From CAINVV01 sp037440345 (GTDB lineage Bacteria > Bacteroidota > Bacteroidia > Bacteroidales > Prolixibacteraceae): 23,192 nucleotides of DNA. This document shows, piece by piece, positions 8,477-16,474 of this stretch; the first letter of the stretch is position 1, and each line of letters begins with the position of its first letter. The translations under genes and the position numbers were made by a program. The notes under the pieces are model-generated. The model did not search any database. It had not been told where the DNA came from and saw only the letters and a program-made list of their open reading frames with translations. The stretch covers positions 1-23,192 of the forward strand of contig JBBIUJ010000021.1 in assembly GCA_037440345.1 (NCBI GenBank), in the 5' to 3' direction.

Positions 8477-9517
8477 GCGTACTTCTTCCTGAATTACCGT
8501 GAAGATAGGCAAGTGATCACTGACTCCTCCATGGTATACCGGGCCTAGATAAGTTCGGAATGGTTTCTTGCCCAAATACCGTTTATCCTCCTCCATTAGA
8601 AATTCCTCAGTACAGATATTGGTTTCGCTTTGTAAAATATGTAATCCGCTTGTGTTTAGCAGATTGGATGAGCAGATAAACTGGTCAAAAATTTCCCATC
8701 GGCCTCTTGTACGGATGGTTCCCAATCCTTTATCCATCCATTTTTGGGAAAGGTTGAATAGGGTTTTCCCTCCGTGGGAGCGGTCTACAGCAGTGGTTCC
8801 CAATATTTTTGTGAAGCAATCCTCATTGGGGGTCGCGTTAAAATCGCCCATCAGCAATAGTTTACTTTGAGGGTTGATTGCAAGCAGGGAATCAATCGTT
8901 TTGCGAACAATCCCTGCGGCAATATTTCGTTTTCCAAGGGTTTCCATGTAACCGCCACTTCTCGATGGCCAGTGGTTCACGAAAAAAAGAATCGGCTCTT
9001 TGTTGAGCTGACCCTTAAAAAGAAGGATATCCCTCGAAGAAAATTGGGAAGATCCATTGCCATGCACCGGAATAAATTCAAAATCGATTGGAATGATAGT
9101 CTCCTTTTTGTAGAGCAAGGCTACATCAATACCCCTTGGATCGGGGGATTCCTTGTGTACAATGCCATATTTGGCCTCTTTGAGCGGACTCTTTTTGAGC
9201 AAATACTCCAATATCCAAAGGTTTTCAATCTCTGCAAGGCCGATGATATCAGGAAATTCTCCATTGGCTGCGGAAATAATGGCACGGTACACCATCATTA
9301 CCTTCTGGTCTAAACGTGAGATTGTCCAATGGCACTTTCCACCCGGGGTATATTCACCATCGTTAGTATCAGGATCATCGAATGGATCAAAAAGATTTTC
9401 GGTATTGTAAAAGACTATCTTATAATCTTTTATTGGCTTGTTTTGCCCGTAATGTTCAAGTGGAAAAGGAACTATAAGCAAAAATAGCCATACATTCAGC
9501 CATGAGATTGCCCGCAT
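8474..9517 (-). CDS. Exported endonuclease/exonuclease/phosphatase family protein
   Basis: The 347-residue protein has a hydrophobic signal at the N-terminus (SWLNVWLFLLIVPF), so it is probably periplasmic or surface-exposed. The DNase I-like fold is marked by NTEN (38-41), the metal-binding AEIEN (95-99), NHWPSR (181-186), GDFNATP (224-230) and SDHLP (333-337). The catalytic Glu, Asp/Asn and His residues all appear present. Relatives cleave DNA, RNA or phosphoesters; the substrate cannot be told here. It starts 6 bp after the stop of the beta-helix lipoprotein gene, so the two form an operon. Its stop codon is the first base triplet of the GTGACTAAA hairpin element. Confidence 0.9.
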   Translation of the reverse strand: MRAISWLNVWLFLLIVPFPLEHYGQNKPIKDYKIVFYNTENLFDPFDDPDTNDGEYTPGGKCHWTISRLDQKVMMVYRAIISAANGEFPDIIGLAEIENLWILEYLLKKSPLKEAKYGIVHKESPDPRGIDVALLYKKETIIPIDFEFIPVHGNGSSQFSSRDILLFKGQLNKEPILFFVNHWPSRSGGYMETLGKRNIAAGIVRKTIDSLLAINPQSKLLLMGDFNATPNEDCFTKILGTTAVDRSHGGKTLFNLSQKWMDKGLGTIRTRGRWEIFDQFICSSNLLNTSGLHILQSETNICTEEFLMEEDKRYLGKKPFRTYLGPVYHGGVSDHLPIFTVIQEEVR

Positions 9518-9523
9518 GATCCG

Positions 9524-10948
9524 CTATTTTTTCTTTTCGACACGCTCGAAAGCGCCAAGGTCGGCACCTGCATCGATGTTTCTGTCAGCTCCCTTCAAAT
9601 CAATGGAGTAGATTTTTGCAATGGCCTCTTTGCCCACATCTTTTGCAGCAGATAAAGTGTCAAGTTCGTAAATTCCCCTTTGGGGATTGATGAACTTTGG
9701 ATTGATATTTCGTTGAAGACTAAGGAATCGGTCAGGATTAGGCAGTTTGAAGGTGTCGGAAATTTGAATCAGACAATGGTCAAACAGGTAATTGGATTTT
9801 CCCTGCTTATCCATCGAAATCTTGAGCTCATCTGGGTTAAGCCCGCTGATAATACAATTACCGAAAACAGCCTGGGTAAGATCCCCAACATATTTAGTGC
9901 CATTGTTGCTGTTGACCAGGTAGTTGGAGAGGGTAAGTGTTTCGGTATTCCGAAATGGCCTCGTATTGTCGGTGTTACAGTTGGCAAAAGTGGTATGGTA
10001 AAATTGATAATCGCCTCCCAAAAGGAGCGCCGTATTGTAGTACCCGATGTTCGCTATCACACAGTTGTAAGCCAGTATTTTCGACTTCATGGCCCATATG
10101 CCCGACCAACTCATGTTTTCTATACGCGTATTTGCCAGTGTAACAGAAGCATATCCTTCTTTCTCAATGTTGCCGACCTGCAAGCCAATGTTGCCATTTT
10201 TGATGATAGAGTGGTTTATGAGGTTGTTATGACTACCTGAAAGCAGCGTTATCCCATTCCACTGATCCGGCAGATTTGCATACCCGCCCTCCAGGCGGTC
10301 GCCCTTGAATACAACGGGGTCTCCTGATGTCCCTTTGACAATCAAGGATCCTTTGATAAACAGCCCAGCGTTCTTATGAAAATAGATGGTACAACCCGGA
10401 TCGATGGTGAGTGTCTGACAAGAGTCTACGAAGGCATAACCGTAGACAAGGTATGGTTTTTCTTTTGTCCAGGTAGAGGTCTTGATCATCTCTGAACGGA
10501 TTAGTTTGAAGTCTTGTCCCCAGGCCAGCAATCTCACTTTCTGCTCCTTGCTGTTGACCTTAAAGAGGATGGAGTCCTCGGCTACCATGGTTTGATGGAT
10601 GCCAATCTTGTTGAGCGTTGCTTCGACAAAAATGAAAATGCTGTCCCTTGCAGGAATTTCAACGTTAAAAACTTCGTTTGTAGCCTCTCCATTAATGTTT
10701 AACCTGAATCCGCTGTTCTCTCCACCTGCCAAACGTATGGAGGAGACTATGATCCTGTCATTTGTTGAATTATAAACCCGCAAATTCTTGGTTGGGGTAC
10801 CTATGGAAGTAAAAATGGTATCAAAAGCTACAGTGTCGGTGGAAAAGGTGAGCAATCTTCCGTTGGAATCACTTTCATGCTCCTTCTGACAACTGCATAC
10901 AAAGAGGATTGTCAGAACAACGACCAATGTCATGAACAAGCTTTTCAT
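9524..10948 (-). CDS. Beta-helix lipoprotein of unknown function
   Basis: The 474-residue protein starts with a lipoprotein signal; the likely lipidated residue is Cys20 in VCSC (17-20), followed by QKEHESDS. An N-terminal beta-sandwich-like part (GRLLTFSTDTVAFDTIFTSI ... STNDRIIVSSIRL, similar to immunoglobulin-like/ASPM-SPD-2-type modules) comes first. The C-terminal two thirds contain repeated short beta stretches such as LTIDPGCTIYFHKNAGLFIKG and GSHNNLINHSIIKNGNIGLQVG, typical of a right-handed parallel beta-helix. Such folds often bind or cleave polysaccharides, but I see no catalytic signature. It is the first gene of an operon with the endonuclease-fold protein, which suggests a shared surface or periplasmic role. 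Function unknown. Confidence 0.8.
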   Translation of the reverse strand: MKSLFMTLVVVLTILFVCSCQKEHESDSNGRLLTFSTDTVAFDTIFTSIGTPTKNLRVYNSTNDRIIVSSIRLAGGENSGFRLNINGEATNEVFNVEIPARDSIFIFVEATLNKIGIHQTMVAEDSILFKVNSKEQKVRLLAWGQDFKLIRSEMIKTSTWTKEKPYLVYGYAFVDSCQTLTIDPGCTIYFHKNAGLFIKGSLIVKGTSGDPVVFKGDRLEGGYANLPDQWNGITLLSGSHNNLINHSIIKNGNIGLQVGNIEKEGYASVTLANTRIENMSWSGIWAMKSKILAYNCVIANIGYYNTALLLGGDYQFYHTTFANCNTDNTRPFRNTETLTLSNYLVNSNNGTKYVGDLTQAVFGNCIISGLNPDELKISMDKQGKSNYLFDHCLIQISDTFKLPNPDRFLSLQRNINPKFINPQRGIYELDTLSAAKDVGKEAIAKIYSIDLKGADRNIDAGADLGAFERVEKKK

Positions 10949-11010
10949 ACCGTCCAGGTATTTAGGGGAAGATATTTCTACTATGACAGATTTACCTCAA
11001 AGTAGTTTAT

Positions 11011-11043
11011 CAAATATAAAGAAAAAAATTGAATTTTAACAAT
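11011..11043 (-). promoter_or_regulatory. Predicted promoter of the lipoprotein-endonuclease operon
   Basis: On the minus strand ATTG (11043-11040, close to the TTTG -33 consensus) is followed after 21 nt by TATATTTG (11018-11011), an exact TAnnTTTG -7 element. The leader to the ATG at 10948 would be about 55-60 nt. Confidence 0.45.
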
Positions 11044-11055
11044 TTTTAACGAAAA

Positions 11056-12498
11056 TTATTTTTGTCGGATCCTTATCAGGAATAAACCCAAAAATGTTAA
11101 TACTCCGTTAATTATAATTAATTCAAATCCAATTTGATAGCCGTTTAGCAATTGTTCCGAAAACTGGTTGAGGAGCCATGAAAGCGTTGGTGCGGTGACC
11201 ACAACTATAGGGACAAGTTGATCTTTGATCCTGAATTTTGTTAGCATACCGAACGAAAAGAGCCCTAGAAGCGGGCCATATGTGAGTCCAGCCACCTTGA
11301 AAACAGCCATTACAACACTTTGGTTGTTGACAGCCTTGAAAATCATGATTACCAAAAACAGAAGCAAGGAAAATCCGATGTGCGTAATTTTTAACATGCG
11401 CTTCTTATTTTGGTCCCCACGTTTTCCAAAATTGAGGAAATCTATGCAAAAGGCTGTGGTCAGCGAAGTTAATGCAGAATCGGCGCTGGCATAATTGGCA
11501 GCTGTAATGCCCAGCAAAAAGAAGATGCCAATCATCAGGTTCATGTGATTGATCGCAAGCAGCGGATAGAGATCATCACTCTTTTGAGGAAGAGAAATTT
11601 GGTGGGATTCTGCGTAAATATAAAGTAAAGCTCCCAAAGTCAGGAACATCCATACTACGAAAACAAATATAGAGCTGAAAGTCAGCATGTTTTTTTGTGC
11701 CTCCTTCAGGTTTTTACAGGTCAGGTTCTTTTGCATCATGTCCTGATCGAGTCCCGACATGACAATGGTGATGAAGATACCTGCAAGGAATTGTTTGACG
11801 AAGAATTTACCTGACCTCCAGTCCCAATCAAATACTTTTGAATGCGGACTCTCCTGCACCTCTTTGATCATCTGTCCAAAACTCCAGCCGAAACTATTGA
11901 AGATAAAATAGATGGTTAGGATCACTGCCGAGATCAGAAAGATGGTTTGCAAAGAATCTGTCCATATGATTGTTTTTACTCCGCCTTTTGTAGTATAAAT
12001 CCAAATCAAAAGAATGCTGATTAGCACAGTCACGCCAAATGGAATGCCAAAATGGGCAAAAAAGGCCAGTTGCAAGACCTCTGCCACGAGGTACATCCTG
12101 AAAGCCGCACCAATGGTTCTGGAGAGCAGAAAAAAGAAAGAGCCTGATTTATAGGAATAAAATCCCAGGCGCTCCTCCAGGTAAGTGTATATGGATATCA
12201 GGTTCATCCGGTAATAGACTGGCAAAAGAATAAAGGCTATCACCATGTACCCGAAAAAATTCCCCATGATAAACTGAAAATAGGTAAAGGCAGAATTACC
12301 TACTTCACCAGGAACAGAGATAAATGTTACACCTGATATGGTGGTTCCAATCATGCCAAATGCTACGACAAACCAGGGTGACTTTCGGTTGGCTGTAAAG
12401 AAAGTATCAGTAGTCGCAGACTTGCTGGTCAGGTATGCAACCAAAATCAGTAGAACGAAATAACCGGAGAGGAGCGAAGCGACGAGCAGTGGGTTCAT
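11056..12498 (-). CDS. Sodium:solute symporter (SSS family), MurT-like candidate
   Basis: The 480-residue inner-membrane protein has about 13 hydrophobic segments. It shows the SSS-family pattern TFFTANRKSPWFVVAFGMIGT, GVTFISVPGEVG, and the segment YASADSALTSLTTAFCIDF. It lies directly after the DUF1343/NamZ-like gene on the same strand, separated only by the second hairpin repeat. In Tannerella forsythia an SSS-family protein, MurT, imports MurNAc, so uptake of MurNAc or another cell-wall sugar is a reasonable guess. That assignment rests on context and not on substrate residues. No murK or murQ gene is in the window. The ATG is at 12498-12496; the hairpin element ends just 2 bp before it. 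Confidence 0.85.
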   Translation of the reverse strand: MNPLLVASLLSGYFVLLILVAYLTSKSATTDTFFTANRKSPWFVVAFGMIGTTISGVTFISVPGEVGNSAFTYFQFIMGNFFGYMVIAFILLPVYYRMNLISIYTYLEERLGFYSYKSGSFFFLLSRTIGAAFRMYLVAEVLQLAFFAHFGIPFGVTVLISILLIWIYTTKGGVKTIIWTDSLQTIFLISAVILTIYFIFNSFGWSFGQMIKEVQESPHSKVFDWDWRSGKFFVKQFLAGIFITIVMSGLDQDMMQKNLTCKNLKEAQKNMLTFSSIFVFVVWMFLTLGALLYIYAESHQISLPQKSDDLYPLLAINHMNLMIGIFFLLGITAANYASADSALTSLTTAFCIDFLNFGKRGDQNKKRMLKITHIGFSLLLFLVIMIFKAVNNQSVVMAVFKVAGLTYGPLLGLFSFGMLTKFRIKDQLVPIVVVTAPTLSWLLNQFSEQLLNGYQIGFELIIINGVLTFLGLFLIRIRQK

Positions 12499-12500
12499 AA

Positions 12501-12615
12501 GAGAGTGAACTAAAGTGACTAAAGTGAACTAAAGTGACTAAAGTACTTGGTGCCTAAAGTTATGGAGTCCTAACTTTAGGCATTTTAGTTCACTTTAGTC
12601 ACTCTAGTCACTTCA
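12501..12615 (-). repeat. Long hairpin element of GTGA(A)CTAAA units (copy 2)
   Basis: The core is a perfect 12-bp inverted repeat, TGCCTAAAGTTA (12551-12562) and TAACTTTAGGCA (12571-12582), around the 8-nt loop TGGAGTCC. Outer arms 12504-12533 and 12583-12612 also pair, with one bulged A and one position that is G-U in the minus-strand RNA. It shares a 24-nt stretch with copy 1 directly after the upstream gene's stop codon, and the GGAGTCC-TAACT core. It fills the whole 114-bp gap between the DUF1343 stop and the symporter start, so it may tune expression between the two genes. Confidence 0.9.
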
Positions 12616-13818
12616 ATAAAGTAAATATTTAGATCGAACAATCTTATAGCTTTCCAACTCTTCCTGCCAGCTATCGGTGATTTCTTTTTCGCTCTTCCCG
12701 GCCTGGATCATGGTGAGTATCCTGTCGTCTCCCATCAACAGGTTGAACCAGCGGATTTTTGTCAGGAAATCACTGGCTTGGGCAAATTTGCCGTACCAAT
12801 CAAGGAAATATTGGAGTGTGAATTTTGGAATCTCCTGCAAATTTCTCAGATCCTCACCATAACAGATCTTGTCTTTTTGCAGAGGGTTCATCTCGAATCC
12901 TTTTAGACTTTGAGGTGTGAAGGAAAAACCTCCGAATTTTTGATCAGGGAAACCAATTACCTGGAAGGGGAAGGTCGTCCCCCGGCCTATGCTCACACTG
13001 GTTGATTCAAAAAAGCAGAGAGAAGGGTAGAGCCTGATGGATGTGTAGTTGGGAAGGTTTGGGGAGGGCTTGATGGGCGGGGCATAAACTGTTTGGTGTG
13101 TATAATTCTTAACAGGAATGACCTTGAGATCGCATTTTATTCCATTTTTCAACCACCCCTCTCCATTAATCATTTGGGCCAGTTCGCCCACGGTGCAGCC
13201 ATGCACAACCGGAATCGGGTCGACCCCGACACCCGATCTGAAAGCAGGCTTCAGGATCGGTCCTGCGCAGTAATCCCCGTTAGGATTGGGCCGGTCAAGT
13301 ACCATGATCTTCTTACCGTTTTCAGCACAAGCCTCCATAACATAGTGCAAGGTGCTGATGTAGGTATAAAATCTGCAACCTACATCCTGGATATCGTAAA
13401 TGATGAGATCGATATCCGCAAGCTGCTCTGAGGTTGGCCGGTTATTTTTGCCATATATTGAAACGATTGGAATTCCTGTTTTGGCATCTACGGAATTGGA
13501 GATCTTCTCGCCGGCATCCGCCTCTCCCCTTAGTCCGTGCTCAGGAGCAAAGAGGAACTTTATGGTAATCCCATTTCCCTTCAGGAAATCAACAAGATGC
13601 TCCCCATTGACGGTTGAAGTATGGTTAACCACCAATCCGAGACGAAGACCTTTTAGGCCGGATAGGTAGAGATCGGGGCGTTCTGCACCGCAAACCGGGC
13701 CACCTTCCCGGGCCTGGGACTGGATGCCTATAAACAGGAGGATCATCAAAGATAAAATCCTGATCAGGTGTCTGGAATAGAATGAATGACCTGGGGTTGA
13801 AAGATAATCTCGTGCCAT
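12613..13818 (-). CDS. namZ: DUF1343 protein, NamZ-like exo-beta-N-acetylmuramidase (GH171)
   Basis: The 401-residue protein has a signal peptide (hydrophobic core about 20-33, RILSLMILLFIGI) and then a DUF1343 domain. Visible hallmarks are the start GLRLGLVVNHTS (58-69), PEHGLRGEADAGE (92-104), YDIQDVGCRFYTY (141-153), DRPNPN (175-180) and the later SIGRGTTFPFQVIG stretch. Characterised members (NamZ of Bacillus subtilis and Tannerella) release MurNAc from the non-reducing ends of peptidoglycan fragments. The neighbours fit: an SSS transporter after it and a divergent beta-lactamase-fold hydrolase with a GH3 remnant. The gene symbol is by family resemblance. Its TGA stop is joined to hairpin element copy 2. 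Confidence 0.87.
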   Translation of the reverse strand: MARDYLSTPGHSFYSRHLIRILSLMILLFIGIQSQAREGGPVCGAERPDLYLSGLKGLRLGLVVNHTSTVNGEHLVDFLKGNGITIKFLFAPEHGLRGEADAGEKISNSVDAKTGIPIVSIYGKNNRPTSEQLADIDLIIYDIQDVGCRFYTYISTLHYVMEACAENGKKIMVLDRPNPNGDYCAGPILKPAFRSGVGVDPIPVVHGCTVGELAQMINGEGWLKNGIKCDLKVIPVKNYTHQTVYAPPIKPSPNLPNYTSIRLYPSLCFFESTSVSIGRGTTFPFQVIGFPDQKFGGFSFTPQSLKGFEMNPLQKDKICYGEDLRNLQEIPKFTLQYFLDWYGKFAQASDFLTKIRWFNLLMGDDRILTMIQAGKSEKEITDSWQEELESYKIVRSKYLLY

Positions 13819-13849
13819 GGGAATGTTTTTTTTGCTAAGATAGGGATAT

Positions 13850-13882
13850 CAATGGTACTTTTCATTTTTTTGTCCTACCAAT
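13850..13882 (-). promoter_or_regulatory. Possible promoter of the DUF1343-symporter operon
   Basis: On the minus strand ATTG (13882-13879) is followed after 21 nt by TACCATTG (13857-13850), one mismatch from TAnnTTTG. The leader would be about 25-30 nt. The site faces the divergent promoter of the serine hydrolase gene. Confidence 0.3.
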
Positions 13883-13899
13883 TTTGTGGCTCAATAAAA

Positions 13900-13930
13900 T
13901 TTCGGAATTGGGAGCTTTTGGTTAGATTTG
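13900..13930 (+). promoter_or_regulatory. Predicted promoter of the serine hydrolase gene
   Basis: TTTC (13900-13903, one mismatch from TTTG) is followed after 19 nt by TAGATTTG (13923-13930), an exact TAnnTTTG -7 element. Transcription would begin about 20-25 nt before the ATG at 13959, so there is no room for a missing upstream coding part. Confidence 0.5.
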
Positions 13931-13958
13931 GCCTAAGTTTCCTATTGGACCTCTATTA

Positions 13959-15950
13959 ATGTCAAAAAAAATACTGCTGCTACTCTTTTGCTCCATTTTT
14001 TCAGTTGCGCTTCCTGCCCAAATGAAGGTTAAGGCAGTGAAGCAACGTGTTGCCCATCCGGTAAAAGTTATCACCCCTAAAGCAGTCTCTCCTCTGCGTA
14101 CGCATCGTGTGATACGGAGAGAAGAGGCCCAAAACTCTTTGGTGATCCTTAAAAACAGTAGACAGCTTCTGCCTCTTTGCAGGCTCGATACTTTAAAAAT
14201 ATTGGTGGTAAACATTGGTTTTGCGGATGGTAGAACAATTTCTCCATGGATGGACAGGTATGCAAAATCGGACCATCTGACACTTGATCCGAAAGTGAGG
14301 CATGAATCATTAAAATCAATACTTTCAAAATCAGTCACTTATAACTTAGTTGTGTATGCGGTCAGCGATCAGAGTGAAGATGTAAATAGAACTTTGGGCA
14401 ACAATGCCATGCCTGCCAGTTCACTTGATGAGCTTGGAGCCTTCCTGATGGAGGTGGAGAATCAGCTTGCCGGTAGTGCGGCTAAAAATGCCAAATCAGT
14501 GTTTGTTTTATTTGGCTCTGCCCGTTTTTTGGCGAGTGGAGCAATTACTGAGAAAAGCTCCGCCCTTCTGGTCTCGGAGAAGATTGATTATGACCGGATG
14601 GACCTCTCGTCCCAATTGATTTTTGGGGCTATCCCCTCGAAGGGAAAACTTACAAGTGATCTTGAAATCTACCAAAAGGGGGTTGGCATCACTTTCCCAT
14701 CCATCGACAGGCTAAGCTATGTGTTACCCGAGGAGGTTGGAATTGATTCGCTCAGGCTCTCACAGAAAATAGACTCCCTGGTCGGTATTGGATTAAAGGA
14801 GAAGGCCTTCCCAGGATGTCAACTCCTCATGGCGAGAAACGGGAAGGTGTTTTATCAGAAATCTTACGGATTTCATACCTACTCCGAAAATCTGGCCGTG
14901 CAGGATGATGATTTGTATGACCTGGCCTCAGTGACGAAAGTTTTGGCACCGGTTCCTGCGTTGATGATGCTGGCCGATCAGAAGAAGTTTATAGTGACGA
15001 AGAAAATGAGTGATTACTGGCCGGATTGGAAAGGGAGCAACAAAGAAGGGATACTGATTTCTGATCTGCTCTCTCATCAGGCAAGGCTCCGGGCAGGGGT
15101 AGTATTGTGGCCAGGGACCATTGATGCGCAAGGAAATTACAAACCAGGATATTATGTAACTCAACCGACACCGGGATTTGATCTCAGGGTGTCCAACGGA
15201 CTCTTTTTGATCGATAGTTTCAAAGATTCTGTCTATAAATCCATCCGTGAATCTCCCTTGCTCAAATCAAAAAAGTATGCCTATTCTGATCTGGGATTTG
15301 TCATTTTGCCCAAAGTGATTGAGAACTTGTCGGGTGAATCTTTTGAGCTGTTTCTGCACGATAAATTGTATGCAAAACTGGGAGCTACCTCTTTGAGGTA
15401 TCTGCCTGCACTGTCACAGCCAAAGGATAAAATTGTGCCTACCGAAGATGATAAGTCATTCCGTCACGAATTGCTTCAGGGTTTTGTGCACGATGAAACC
15501 GCTGCGCTTATGGGCGGTGTATCTGGTAATGCAGGATTGTTTGGTTCTGTTGGCGATGTCGCGAAGGTAATGCAGCTCTACCTTCAGAATGGGGAGTATG
15601 GCAACGAAAGGTTCATCACCGGCGAGACACTTAAGAGTTGGACAAGCAGCCATTTCCAAAAATCCAACAACCGGAGAGGATATGGTTTTGATAAACCTGG
15701 AATCCAGACGAGCAGGCATACCGGCAAGGAGAGGTATCCATCCACTGTCGTCTCTGAGCAGAGCTTCGGGCACTCAGGATATACCGGTACATTTGTTTGG
15801 GCTGATCCGGTTAATCAGCTTCTCTTTGTTTTTCTGTCAAACAGGGTATTTCCTGACCGGGATAATCACAAAATCAATAAATTACGGTTACGGTCATTGC
15901 TCTTGGAGACTCTTTTTAAACTTGCTGGTCAGCCCGCCAAAGGACGTTGA
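13959..15950 (+). CDS. Beta-lactamase-fold serine hydrolase with an orphan GH3 C-terminal domain
   Basis: The 663-residue exported protein (signal peptide 1-20, LLLLFCSIFSVALPA) has two parts. Residues about 55-240 resemble the C-terminal alpha/beta domain of GH3 glycosidases (EEAQNSLVILKNSRQLLPL, VFVLFGSARFL, SQLIFGAIPSKGKL). Residues about 260-655 are a class C beta-lactamase/PBP-like (S12) domain with SVTK (324-327, nucleophile Ser324), YSD (442-444, in the YxN position) and GHSGYTGT (604-611). Bacteroidota often encode a GH3 NagZ-type barrel fused ahead of both domains; here the barrel and its KH-type catalytic motif are absent. It is divergent from the NamZ-like gene, so a role in peptidoglycan turnover is likely but unproven. 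The hydrolysed bond is unknown. Confidence 0.85.
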   Translation: MSKKILLLLFCSIFSVALPAQMKVKAVKQRVAHPVKVITPKAVSPLRTHRVIRREEAQNSLVILKNSRQLLPLCRLDTLKILVVNIGFADGRTISPWMDRYAKSDHLTLDPKVRHESLKSILSKSVTYNLVVYAVSDQSEDVNRTLGNNAMPASSLDELGAFLMEVENQLAGSAAKNAKSVFVLFGSARFLASGAITEKSSALLVSEKIDYDRMDLSSQLIFGAIPSKGKLTSDLEIYQKGVGITFPSIDRLSYVLPEEVGIDSLRLSQKIDSLVGIGLKEKAFPGCQLLMARNGKVFYQKSYGFHTYSENLAVQDDDLYDLASVTKVLAPVPALMMLADQKKFIVTKKMSDYWPDWKGSNKEGILISDLLSHQARLRAGVVLWPGTIDAQGNYKPGYYVTQPTPGFDLRVSNGLFLIDSFKDSVYKSIRESPLLKSKKYAYSDLGFVILPKVIENLSGESFELFLHDKLYAKLGATSLRYLPALSQPKDKIVPTEDDKSFRHELLQGFVHDETAALMGGVSGNAGLFGSVGDVAKVMQLYLQNGEYGNERFITGETLKSWTSSHFQKSNNRRGYGFDKPGIQTSRHTGKERYPSTVVSEQSFGHSGYTGTFVWADPVNQLLFVFLSNRVFPDRDNHKINKLRLRSLLLETLFKLAGQPAKGR

Positions 15951-16122
15951 CTAAACATGTTTTATAACAGTTATTTTGCTTCCAACATTTGTTCCTGATT
16001 AATTCTGTGTGTATCAACAGGTAATACATCCTTCCGGGAATTGCAAATGTTAAAAATCCTAAATTTCAACTATCCGGTTCTAAATGTTGTAACAGCCCTG
16101 TAACAATATTGAACTTTTAGTA

Positions 16123-16130
16123 TTAATTTG
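16123..16130 (+). promoter_or_regulatory. Possible -7 element in the 15951-16199 gap
   Basis: TTAATTTG is one mismatch from TAnnTTTG and would give a leader of about 62 nt to the ATG at 16200. I see no matching -33 box. The rest of the 249-bp gap is AT-rich and shows no gene or strong terminator after the serine hydrolase. Confidence 0.25.
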
Positions 16131-16199
16131 GCTGAAGTGAAACAGAAAAACTAAGTTCTTCCCAAAAGAATATTTATTAACTTTTTAAAAACCAATATT

Positions 16200-16448
16200 A
16201 TGACTGAAAAAATAACATTTAATGAGTTAAGAAAAATTAAAGACACTTTACCTGACGGTTCAATGCACCGCATCGCAGAAGAGTTGGGGCTGGATGTCGA
16301 GACCGTCAGGAATTATTTTGGTGGGGCAAATTATGCTCACGGAAAAAGTGTAGGCATGCACATCGAACAGGGCCCCAACGGGGGGATCGTCTTGTTGGAT
16401 GACACAACAATATTGGAAAAAGCCCAGGAGATTCTTCACGGGCACTAA
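16200..16448 (+). CDS. Small helix-turn-helix-like protein
   Basis: The 82-residue protein carries a likely helix-turn-helix around residues 20-38 (GSMHRIAEELGLDVETVRNYF), in which SMHRIAEELGL and ETVRNYF form the two helices. The second half (GGIVLLDDTTILEKAQEILHG) looks like a short strand and an amphipathic helix. It has no signal peptide, so it should be cytoplasmic. I do not recognise a named family, although small proteins of this kind are common in Bacteroidota. It has its own strong terminator directly behind it. DNA binding is inference from the helix pattern; whether it regulates the next gene is not known. Confidence 0.75.
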   Translation: MTEKITFNELRKIKDTLPDGSMHRIAEELGLDVETVRNYFGGANYAHGKSVGMHIEQGPNGGIVLLDDTTILEKAQEILHGH

Positions 16449-16474
16449 TTCAAACCATTTTTAAACATCTAACG

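Noticed and set aside
8341..12615. IS or MITE with terminal inverted repeats
   Set aside because: No transposase, no clear target-site duplication, and the arms are built of simple units; a mobile origin remains possible but is not shown.
13922..14338. Minus-strand ORF of 138 codons over the start of the serine hydrolase gene
   Set aside because: It covers the signal peptide and GH3-like domain of the real gene and the predicted promoter; no features of its own.
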